In this document: positions 44,325 to 51,816 of the stretch, in pieces
How the letters are laid out: each line of letters starts with the position of its first letter
How positions within the stretch are numbered: the stretch's first letter is position 1
NCBI RefSeq assembly: GCF_011040495.1
Contig: NZ_CP049037.1
Coordinates: forward strand, 930,001-994,000
Length of the DNA: 64,000 nt
Reading direction: 5' to 3'
Origin: Pseudohalocynthiibacter aestuariivivens
GTDB lineage: Bacteria > Pseudomonadota > Alphaproteobacteria > Rhodobacterales > Rhodobacteraceae
Position numbers and translations under genes: made by a program
Notes under the pieces: model-generated
What the model was told of the DNA's origin: nothing
Databases searched by the model: none
Seen by the model: only the letters and a program-made list of their open reading frames with translations

Positions 44325-46151
44325 TTAAGTGAAGAGATCCAGTTCGAGAATGCTGCCCCGGTAGAAGTCCACACCAATCTCGGCCCTGGATAATACGGGA
44401 CGAATTCCTCGCCGCTTCAGTCGCCCAACAACCTCCCCTACCCGAAGGCCATAGCGCTCTGCGATCTGCGCCGGATGAATGTACCGGTCCTTGAAGTCAG
44501 CGAGGATCACAGGGTCGAACCTTGGAATTTTCCGGTCACCGCTGGGTCCGGCTATCCAGTGAACGGGCAAGCTTACCTCCTCCCCACAGCGGTCCGTCAA
44601 GAGCCACCCGACGTCCCTTGGAATCTTAAGTGCCCCGAAGGCAGCCATTGGCGAAAAGCCTTCCGTACAGACTGCTACTTGCCGGTTGACCTCAACCGGA
44701 TCTACGCGAAGTGCGGCCACCCCGTTCTGACCAGTCCGGCGGAAAACACGTTCGAGAAAACCGCCGAGTATCATGTGCACCACGGTAACGGCCGGCACCT
44801 TGGCTTTCTCTGCGACCTTCGAGATCGGCGCGAACCCGTCGGCCTCAACATCCATTTCAACCGCTTTCGCATGGAGCTCGCCAACCAGCTTGGTGATCTC
44901 TTCGCTATCTACGGCTTTCTGGGTCCGCCCCCTTGTTCCTGGCCTCCCGTAGTAGATGGGAGTGAGCAGTCGGTCGGAAAAGAGCTGATCGACCAGGGGG
45001 CGAGCACAGCCCAGCGCATGAGGCAGTGAAATTACATGCACCATCCGCTTCACGCGACCAGCGACGTCACGCCCTTCTTGTGCTGGGATCGTATAGTGGG
45101 AAGGCGCGTCCTCAGGTATCATCCCTGCAGCAACCAACACGTCATTTAGGGTCCGAGAATCCAGATCTTGCTCGTGGGCCAATGAAGCGACCGTATGGAG
45201 CTGACGCTCGCAGAGTTTCTCCCCGAGCACGTTGGTTCCAGCTGACAGAGCGATATTTTCGATGATAAAAGCGCGTAAGATGCGCGCAATGTCGCCCGGC
45301 TCTTTATTTGAATTTGGATATGCGAGAGCCTTGTAAAGGCATCCGAAGATCCTTTGAGCGCCAGGGGTACCGTTGGCATTGTCGAATTGTCTGAGCTGCA
45401 CGTCCAGCGCCTCCCGGATCCGAACTTCTCCACCGGAAGTGAATTCGAAGCCGAGGCGACCAGCGTGATCCCAGTCATTAAAGGTCAGCTCCGGCAACCT
45501 TTGCCCTGGTCCGTACGCGATTAGTGCCCCCAGAAGCTCGGACGCTCGGACCGACTGCTCCAGTGACTGCGCATCCAACCAATCGGGACCAGCTTTCCCG
45601 TTAAGGCGGTTGATGACGTATTTCTGAAGAGGGGATATCGAGCGTTTTGGGCTTTGAGCAATCAGCGCCTCAAGTTGCTCACCCCGCTCGGGTACACGGC
45701 AGTCAAGTTCGTGAAACGGATCGTCCCATCTTTTTTTGGTCCGACGCACCAGGGCGATTTTGTGGCGGGGGCACGTTCTTACAACTGACAATGTCCATTG
45801 CCAGCGACCGCGACGCCCGGCCCCACGGTCATCCTCTGCAAGACAGGCTGGGCAAAACATAGTGTGAGGGTTCGCTAAGAACTCCGCGGTGACCAGCTCA
45901 CCACGGAGAACATAGGTCCGCCCCCCGAGCGGCACCGGAGCGTTGGCGCGCAAATCGCCAATGGGAACACCGGAGAGCTCAGCCAAACGGCTAAGTGCCT
46001 CTTCCTTATTAGAAACCATATCCTCAGGCTCAAATTCGAGATCGCGGAGAAACGGAATTAGTCGGCCACCAGTGTGTATCCCAGCCAGACGTGCCGCATA
46101 AGACAGCGGGCTTTCCTCCGGGTCGAATGGGACGTGGGGCGCGAGCATCAT
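44325..46151 (-). CDS. tniQ: TniQ/TnsD-family transposon targeting protein
   Basis: A 608-residue TniQ-type protein. The N-terminus (PFDPEESPLSYAARLAGI) and the zinc-finger segment FCPACLAEDD ... TCPRHKIALV are characteristic, and the long C-terminal half contains helix-turn-helix-like stretches (ISKVAEKAKVPAVTVVHM, IAERYGLRVGEVVGRLKRRG). TniQ/TnsD proteins choose the target site and recruit TniB/TnsC. The ATG at 46151 overlaps the tniB stop; GGGGAGGGG lies upstream. Its size is nearer to TnsD than to the short TniQ, suggesting direct DNA recognition. Confidence 0.88.
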   Translation of the reverse strand: MMLAPHVPFDPEESPLSYAARLAGIHTGGRLIPFLRDLEFEPEDMVSNKEEALSRLAELSGVPIGDLRANAPVPLGGRTYVLRGELVTAEFLANPHTMFCPACLAEDDRGAGRRGRWQWTLSVVRTCPRHKIALVRRTKKRWDDPFHELDCRVPERGEQLEALIAQSPKRSISPLQKYVINRLNGKAGPDWLDAQSLEQSVRASELLGALIAYGPGQRLPELTFNDWDHAGRLGFEFTSGGEVRIREALDVQLRQFDNANGTPGAQRIFGCLYKALAYPNSNKEPGDIARILRAFIIENIALSAGTNVLGEKLCERQLHTVASLAHEQDLDSRTLNDVLVAAGMIPEDAPSHYTIPAQEGRDVAGRVKRMVHVISLPHALGCARPLVDQLFSDRLLTPIYYGRPGTRGRTQKAVDSEEITKLVGELHAKAVEMDVEADGFAPISKVAEKAKVPAVTVVHMILGGFLERVFRRTGQNGVAALRVDPVEVNRQVAVCTEGFSPMAAFGALKIPRDVGWLLTDRCGEEVSLPVHWIAGPSGDRKIPRFDPVILADFKDRYIHPAQIAERYGLRVGEVVGRLKRRGIRPVLSRAEIGVDFYRGSILELDLFT

Positions 46152-47122
46152 CACGCCCCTCCCCAATGCTGCGCCTCAACCAAATTGATTTTGGCCCAAT
46201 GGCGAGCAAGGAAAACGTTCTGCCCCATGCCACAGCCTTCCTGCATCCCCCAGCTCTCGGCGAAATGCCTGATCGCCAATTCATTCGCATCGTCCAGAGC
46301 TGCCGCTTCGAGCGCCGCAAGAATGTTCTCGATGCAACGACCAAAACGGTTGCGGCTGGCGTGGACCAGCCGATCCACGAGATCTTCTTCAGAGGGTGGC
46401 TGCATGCCGGCTGCATTGCAGAAATTGGCGATGACCTTCGTGAGCGCTTTCCGATCGGAAGTCGGTGAGACATCAGCAAGCGGCAACCGCCAATAGCGAC
46501 GCGTGACTTGCGCATCGCAGGATGCAATCTGCCACAGGCTTTCGATGCCGCTCAGCACTACACTGACCGCCCCCTTGCCCTGCATCAGGTTGCGAAGGAT
46601 CTTTAGGGATACGTCGACCTTGTACTTGCTCCCGGCACCGAACAGATCATGCGCCTCGTCGATCCATAAGACAGCGGTACCGCGTAGTTGAAAATGGTGC
46701 CGAACTTTCCGCATAATGTCGTATTCGGTCTCAGACCGGCGCGGGACCGAGGGATACCCACTGGCCTTAAGAATTTCGATCCCGAGGCTCTTCGCAGTCG
46801 CCGGGCTTGGCACCCGAACTCCGACCCACGGTTGATGGGAAGGATCGCGTGGCTGCAACGCGGGATGGGTCTTGAGCCCATGAAGGACCATCGAAGTTTT
46901 CCCGCCACCGGCGGGCTCGACCACGGCGATACCGCGCGCATCGCCGGCCTTGTTATAAAGGCGGGGCTTTGGGATTGGTTCTCCCTGTTCATCTCGTTGC
47001 AGCAGCCGGTCCAGATAGCTCCTGAACTGTGCGTCCCGCGGCGTCGAGAGATACCTATCTCGCAGCCGATCCACGACTGCGAGTTTTTGGTTAATGTTGA
47101 TGTTTGGTGCATTCATGGTCAT
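46151..47122 (-). CDS. tniB: TniB/TnsC-like AAA+ transposition ATPase
   Basis: A 323-residue AAA+ protein. The Walker A is VVEPAGGGKTSMVLHG, the Walker B VLWIDEAHDLFGAG, sensor-like SVVLSGIESLW follows and then a TniB-type C-terminal domain. Such ATPases connect the target selector to the transposase. The start at 47122 overlaps the tniA stop, with GGAGG five bases before it. Confidence 0.9.
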   Translation of the reverse strand: MTMNAPNININQKLAVVDRLRDRYLSTPRDAQFRSYLDRLLQRDEQGEPIPKPRLYNKAGDARGIAVVEPAGGGKTSMVLHGLKTHPALQPRDPSHQPWVGVRVPSPATAKSLGIEILKASGYPSVPRRSETEYDIMRKVRHHFQLRGTAVLWIDEAHDLFGAGSKYKVDVSLKILRNLMQGKGAVSVVLSGIESLWQIASCDAQVTRRYWRLPLADVSPTSDRKALTKVIANFCNAAGMQPPSEEDLVDRLVHASRNRFGRCIENILAALEAAALDDANELAIRHFAESWGMQEGCGMGQNVFLARHWAKINLVEAQHWGGA

Positions 47123-49338
47123 TCGTCCTCCAGGATCCAATCGTCGCCATCGTCAGCCCCATGATCGGCATCGCCAGGCTGATGATCGGAAAATTGGAAC
47201 GCTTGGAGATCGCCGGAAGAGGTTTCCCCTACGTCATGCTGATTATTGTTGTCTGGGGCCTCCGAAGTCGCTGATGCGGCCGTTGGAAGGCTTGTTCCCC
47301 AGCTATCTCGGTCCTCATCATAGGGGCTCATTGGCTCCATCTCAGAGGTCTTGAAACCGATGAACAGGCGGTCTTCTTCGTAGTCCATCCGCTTTTCGGT
47401 CCAGTCCTCCATGATGAGTCCGACACGGGTCATGGCGGCGCTGTTGGTTTCCTTGATGTATTCGATCGCCTGGCGGACGACCGCGAAGTTAACCTCGGCA
47501 CCCTGAGCGTTCTGCGCTCGGATTTCCGCAGCGGCGTTGATCCATTCCTCTGCAGAGACCCCCTGATACCGATCAAAGACTGCAGGGACCTCACACCACC
47601 GTCCATTTAGCTCGACCCAGATGGCGCCGATATCCTCTGGATACCAACGGATGGCGACCTTACGACCTGCCGACTTGTTCATGAAACGACCCAGAATTTT
47701 CGAATGATAGCGGACCCCCAAGATGGTGATGCCCTTATTGGTCACGGTGCGCTCCCGCTCGTGGCCAAAAATCAAACGTCGACGCCTAAGGTCGGGCGGA
47801 GTTTGAACCCCGAATTTCTCTACCAGCCGATTCCAGCAAGCGAGCGGCGTCTCACCGTTCAGTCCGCTATGCGGCGTGCGGTGATACACATCGACGACGT
47901 AACGAACCAAGACCGTGCAAAACTCTTCCGGGTTGAGGGCGGCGCGTTTTGAGGAGTCATAGTCTCCCCGCTCGACGCTGTTACTAAAGGTGCGCCCGCT
48001 CAATCTTGGCATAAGCTGCGTTGCGAATGTACCGAATACCCGCTCGATGCGCCCCTTCAGATGCGGGTCGCCGGCCGGGCAGTACTCTAACGTGATCCCA
48101 AGATCCGAGGTACGGGCTTGGATCAGAGCCGAGGTGTTGTAAGCCGCGCAATCCGTAACGATGACTGAGGGCCAGCCGAATTGGTTCCAGGGAGTTAGGC
48201 TACCGCAGGCATCTCCCCAAACACCCTTGTCCCGCATCATCATCTCAATTACGCGCAACGCACTTTGCGAGTTCGGCGTACGCGATATGACCATCCCGAC
48301 AATGCAGCGGGTTGCGCAACAGATAGCGACGGTGATCCACCAGCGTGCCTTCTTTTTGTCGAGACCAAGTTTCTTCTTTTCCTCTTCGGTCAGATAGTGA
48401 AACAACCCGCCTTCCGCCGTGAGGGTTATGGCTTCGGCCTCCCATTCATCGAACTCGACCCTTTGCATTGGCCGCTCAACTTGGAGCCCCTTGCCTACAG
48501 GCGCGAACTGCCGGTTCGCAGCTTGGCGACCGTGCCGTGTCAGTGTCATGTCGAAGGGGTTGAGCTTGCGTATCGCTTGGCGCACAGTCTCGCGCGATGG
48601 ACAGACAATTTCGGGCTTGCCCTCAGCCCGACGTCGCTCGTTTTCTTCGATAAAGGCGGTTTTGACTTCACCGAAGATAATGTTCTGGGAAGGCCGCTGG
48701 TCGTCGAGGTATTTACTGACAACCTTACCCATAAGCATCAACTCGTCCGCGGTCATCCGACGGTCGCGGTTTCCGCGTTCTTCGGTCTTGTCGTAAAGAC
48801 CTGCAAGACCGAAACGCCGTTCTTTCCTCTCCCATTCAAGCACGGTTTTTGCGCCCAGCTTTTTAGGCACAACGAGAAATTCGCGGTCCTCCTCGGGCTG
48901 ATCTTTCTCCATGAGTTCACCCGCACGCACTTTAATAGTTCCAAGCACAGGTTTGACAGTCGTCGCTACCCGAGTGACGTTGTTGTTCTCGTCGTCGAGG
49001 AGTTCTCTGAAAGCTTGCACCACCGCCAAACGCATACTTGCCTTTCTCTGCGCGTTGGCGCCGCGCAGCGAAAGGAGCTCGCCGTTTGGCAAAGTACGCT
49101 GCCGCAGATGCTCAGGCTGATGCTCGTTCGGAGTGCACGCGAAATTGCCGACTGAAAGATAGCGACTGATTTCGGCGTTGGTCATAACCTGAGGCACGCC
49201 TGCCCCTTTAGCTGCAACGAAAATGTGCCCCTCCTCTCGGGTCTGAAAGTATCGGTGAGGCTGCCCCCCGATGACGATGCCGTCGTATTCGGAAAAAGAA
49301 AATTTGGGCTGTACGGGGCTGGGTTTGGTGGCGATCAT
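47119..49338 (-). CDS. tniA: TniA/TnsB-type DDE transposase
   Basis: A 739-residue integrase-fold transposase. The catalytic residues are visible in RVEFDEWEAEAI (D), VIVTDCAAYNTSAL (D) and DPHLKGRIERVFG (E). N-terminal helix-turn-helix regions and the C-terminal Mu-type beta-barrel region (RWYPEDIGAIWVELNGRW) follow the TniA/TnsB plan. An acidic tail of about 70 residues, ending DDGDDWILEDE, could be the TnsC-contact segment. It overlaps the tnsA-like and tniB genes by four bases each. Confidence 0.92.
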   Translation of the reverse strand: MIATKPSPVQPKFSFSEYDGIVIGGQPHRYFQTREEGHIFVAAKGAGVPQVMTNAEISRYLSVGNFACTPNEHQPEHLRQRTLPNGELLSLRGANAQRKASMRLAVVQAFRELLDDENNNVTRVATTVKPVLGTIKVRAGELMEKDQPEEDREFLVVPKKLGAKTVLEWERKERRFGLAGLYDKTEERGNRDRRMTADELMLMGKVVSKYLDDQRPSQNIIFGEVKTAFIEENERRRAEGKPEIVCPSRETVRQAIRKLNPFDMTLTRHGRQAANRQFAPVGKGLQVERPMQRVEFDEWEAEAITLTAEGGLFHYLTEEEKKKLGLDKKKARWWITVAICCATRCIVGMVISRTPNSQSALRVIEMMMRDKGVWGDACGSLTPWNQFGWPSVIVTDCAAYNTSALIQARTSDLGITLEYCPAGDPHLKGRIERVFGTFATQLMPRLSGRTFSNSVERGDYDSSKRAALNPEEFCTVLVRYVVDVYHRTPHSGLNGETPLACWNRLVEKFGVQTPPDLRRRRLIFGHERERTVTNKGITILGVRYHSKILGRFMNKSAGRKVAIRWYPEDIGAIWVELNGRWCEVPAVFDRYQGVSAEEWINAAAEIRAQNAQGAEVNFAVVRQAIEYIKETNSAAMTRVGLIMEDWTEKRMDYEEDRLFIGFKTSEMEPMSPYDEDRDSWGTSLPTAASATSEAPDNNNQHDVGETSSGDLQAFQFSDHQPGDADHGADDGDDWILEDE

Positions 49339-50009
49339 TTGAAAATCCTCCGGCAGACGTACGCCTCATGGGCGATACGGACCTTGATGACGAGTTTGAG
49401 TTCGTGGGAGCGGATCAGACGAACAACGGCCCGGAAGCCACGCGCACCAAGATTGATGGCATCGACCAAATCCTGAATTTGAACCGAGGCGACCATTTCG
49501 TTCACGATCCTGCGTGCAGCCGCATCAGCCTCAGGGTCAGGACGGCGCATTTCGTGCAACATCTCGGCGTTGAAGAGCTCGACCGGATCGAGATCCCGCT
49601 CGGTCATAATGATCACTTCATTTGCAAAATCCGGCGTCACTTGTGCTGCGATCTGTGCCAACTCCTGTTGAACCTTGGGCTGGCGCCGCCGGTACTCGGA
49701 CTTCACCATGATGGCCCGACGGGAGCCGTCGGCCATCAGGACGCGGAAATCGAAATAGTGCGTCGCGGTTTCGCCATTCGGCTTCACCCACTTGAACGGC
49801 ACTTGGTTTTCGAGGCCCACGACATCAGGTCGCGCGATGGTAACGAGAGCGGTGCACAGTTCGGTATGGCTCTCAATATCCATTGTCCGATCCTCGTCCG
49901 GTCCAAAGGTGAACTGACCGGTGAAATGCTTTCGGCGACCTTTGGCGATCTTCCGGGTTGTTTGAATTCGCTCCGGCATCACGAGTCCGCCATCTAACAA
50001 ATAATTCAT
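49335..50009 (-). CDS. TnsA-like transposon end endonuclease
   Basis: A 224-residue protein, first of the transposition operon. The core SHTELCTALVTIARPDVVGLE, followed by HYFDFRVLMADGSRRAIMVKSEYR, fits a PD-(D/E)xK nuclease (Glu, Asp, Val-Lys) as in TnsA, which cuts the 5' ends of Tn7. The ATG at 50009 with AAAGGA seven bases upstream is preferred to that at 50027. TnsA makes cut-and-paste movement possible; Tni elements of the Tn5053 type lack it. Assignment is by pattern and position. Confidence 0.75.
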   Translation of the reverse strand: MNYLLDGGLVMPERIQTTRKIAKGRRKHFTGQFTFGPDEDRTMDIESHTELCTALVTIARPDVVGLENQVPFKWVKPNGETATHYFDFRVLMADGSRRAIMVKSEYRRRQPKVQQELAQIAAQVTPDFANEVIIMTERDLDPVELFNAEMLHEMRRPDPEADAAARRIVNEMVASVQIQDLVDAINLGARGFRAVVRLIRSHELKLVIKVRIAHEAYVCRRIFK

Positions 50010-50030
50010 GCTTTTTCCTTTTGGCATGAG

Positions 50031-50838
50031 GGTATCGCTCGCCGGAATACGCTCCGACGCTGCCCGAAGGCGGCGATACCAATTTCTGGTTTTGTTTCGT
50101 GCCCACCTGATTTAGGTGGCACTGGGTGCAGGCCTCAGCTTTGGGCTTGCGATCTTTTGTGGCCTATTCTGTTCCCTTGACCATTGTCGTTCCTCATCTC
50201 TTGGTGGTGACCTCTCAATCGTCGCCGAGCTCCGGCTCTGTTGACTGAAAGGTTGGCTGACCGCCTGTTTCACGAAGAAAAATTTGCATCCCGGTCGGTA
50301 TGATCTGCCGTTCAGCCTTCGCTTGAGAACGAGAAACTACCCATTGCGCGCCCCCCAACAACAGCTGATTTTTCTCGAAATAAATTTGCCGAAATTATTT
50401 CCGTCCAAAATAAAATGATCCCAAGGGGCTCTTCAAGACGACGCAAACACCTGAATTAATACAATAATTATCAAAATATCACGAGTAGCGTTAAAGAGAA
50501 GACCAGACGAAAAAAGTTGATCGCGGATCAAGTCGATTGAAATGGCGTCAATCACTCGTCATCCGAGGGATAAATTTGCAACACCTCATCCTGAATGTTG
50601 GATGCGGTGAAAAGAGCAAGGGATAGATACGGCTGCTGAGCGATTCGTCCGGAGACGATTCAGCCCGCGGCGGGCACTAACATTCCGGTACCGAATGACG
50701 CTCTCGCAGCCGGAAACATTTCGTCAATGCGCAGGCCAGCCAGCCCTTAAAAGGCATCACCAACTCTCGGTCCAACCACGGCATTCCGGTCTTCGACATC
50801 AAATGACAGAGATATGCTCGCTTGTTGCAAGTTTCCGG
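50031..50838. other. Non-coding region upstream of the tnsA-like gene, possible transposon end
   Basis: About 800 bases without a supported gene. It includes a dyad GGTATCGC (50031-50038) and GCGATACC (50073-50080), a small hairpin CCACCT/AGGTGG at 50103-50119 and an AT-rich stretch from 50365 to 50480 unlike the GC-rich surroundings. The promoter of the transposition operon and the transposase-binding end are expected here. Confidence 0.5.
50280..50579. repeat. Three AAATTTGC motifs, candidate transposase-binding sites
   Basis: The octamer AAATTTGC occurs at 50280-50287, 50382-50389 and 50572-50579 in the same orientation. All lie in the non-coding region next to the tnsA-like gene, where Tn7-type ends carry repeated TnsB sites. 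Flanking similarity is weak, so chance in AT-rich DNA is possible. Confidence 0.35.
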
Positions 50839-51669
50839 TCATCCGAAGCTTGCTTGGAAACTCGTCGCGGTTAAGGATACATGCGCTTGCAGCGGTGGCC
50901 GCAACTCGAAAGCCTTTGGGTCGCGCGCAAACTCATAGACACGTAGCAAATGCCAATGCTCACGTCTTTCCTCTGCGACCTCCAGTTCGTTGCGGGAGAT
51001 ATGAAAGGGCGTGCGTTCCCACCCGTGGGTTGTTTTGACTTCGATCAGGCGGTCATGCCCCTCAGGTGTAAAACTGGCAATGTCGTAGCCCAACCCATCG
51101 CCGTCTTCTTTAGATACCCAGCGCACCCGCTCCGCGAGGTCATTCCGACCGTACTGGGTTAGGGTCGAACGCTCATGGTGAAACACCCGCTCCTCACCGG
51201 CATATCCGAGCGCACGGTTTTGTTCGTCCCGGCCGGCGGCATCGAACCGCCGAGCGATGCGCTGCATCTGCTCCAACTCATCCGGAGGTGGCGCATTTCG
51301 AAGGGCTGGCGCAACGCTGATGAAGAGAGGCGCAGCCTCAGCAAACCCGCGTTGTGCCTGACCGTGAAGCGCCACTTCCCACTGAGGATTTCGTACCAAC
51401 CACCGGGCGGCGGCTTCGACCAGCGACATCTGGAAATTGAACCTCGGCGCATATCCTTTGATTGTCGGCAGTCCAAGGCCCCGCAAGGCGGCGGAGATGT
51501 TGCACATCTTGAATTCAATAGAACCGCGACTGCGACCGATCTGATCTTGCAAAGAGCGGTTCTGGGCGGCCTTGTTGTATCGATGGCCCGACAGCTCGTC
51601 GCTGAGCATCGAAAAATACCCCGCAACGATCGTATCGTTCTCAATATCGGACCAATCAGCAGTGGTCAT
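50839..51669 (-). CDS. DUF3883-domain nuclease-like protein
   Basis: A 276-residue protein. The N-terminal part (DWSDIENDTIVAGYFSMLSDEL, KMCNISAALRGLGLP) is a module often found in restriction-type proteins. The C-terminal DUF3883 domain carries GLGYDIASF, RLIEVKTT and a following Arg-rich helix, matching a PD-(D/E)xK-like active site. Such proteins are frequent in defence islands and may cut DNA. It is divergent from hsdR, with 147 bases between them, so expression of both could be coordinated. Confidence 0.78.
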   Translation of the reverse strand: MTTADWSDIENDTIVAGYFSMLSDELSGHRYNKAAQNRSLQDQIGRSRGSIEFKMCNISAALRGLGLPTIKGYAPRFNFQMSLVEAAARWLVRNPQWEVALHGQAQRGFAEAAPLFISVAPALRNAPPPDELEQMQRIARRFDAAGRDEQNRALGYAGEERVFHHERSTLTQYGRNDLAERVRWVSKEDGDGLGYDIASFTPEGHDRLIEVKTTHGWERTPFHISRNELEVAEERREHWHLLRVYEFARDPKAFELRPPLQAHVSLTATSFQASFG

Positions 51670-51816
51670 AGGTCCGACGTTAATCGGCGCGACTTGACGT
51701 GTCAGGCGAAAAGCGCAGGAGTGCGCAATCTTTGCGATAGCGCGCGCTTGTCATTTCCGCGTCTCCCGAAGTAGCGTCAGTAGATAGTTTTTAGATTTCA
51801 ATTGCGGCAGGATAAT

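Larger units (their letters stand above)
44325..50009 (-). mobile_element. Tn7-like transposon core (tnsA-like, tniA, tniB, tniQ)
   Basis: Four genes with four-base overlaps at every junction encode endonuclease, DDE transposase, ATPase and target selector. Both transposon ends lie outside this span. The end next to tnsA should be within 50.1-50.8 kb, where AT-rich repeats occur. The other end and the cargo limits are not determined. Confidence 0.85.

Noticed and set aside
50031-50119. Hairpins before the tnsA-like gene as terminators
   Set aside because: The stems are far apart or short and lack T-runs; a role in the transposon promoter or end is equally likely.
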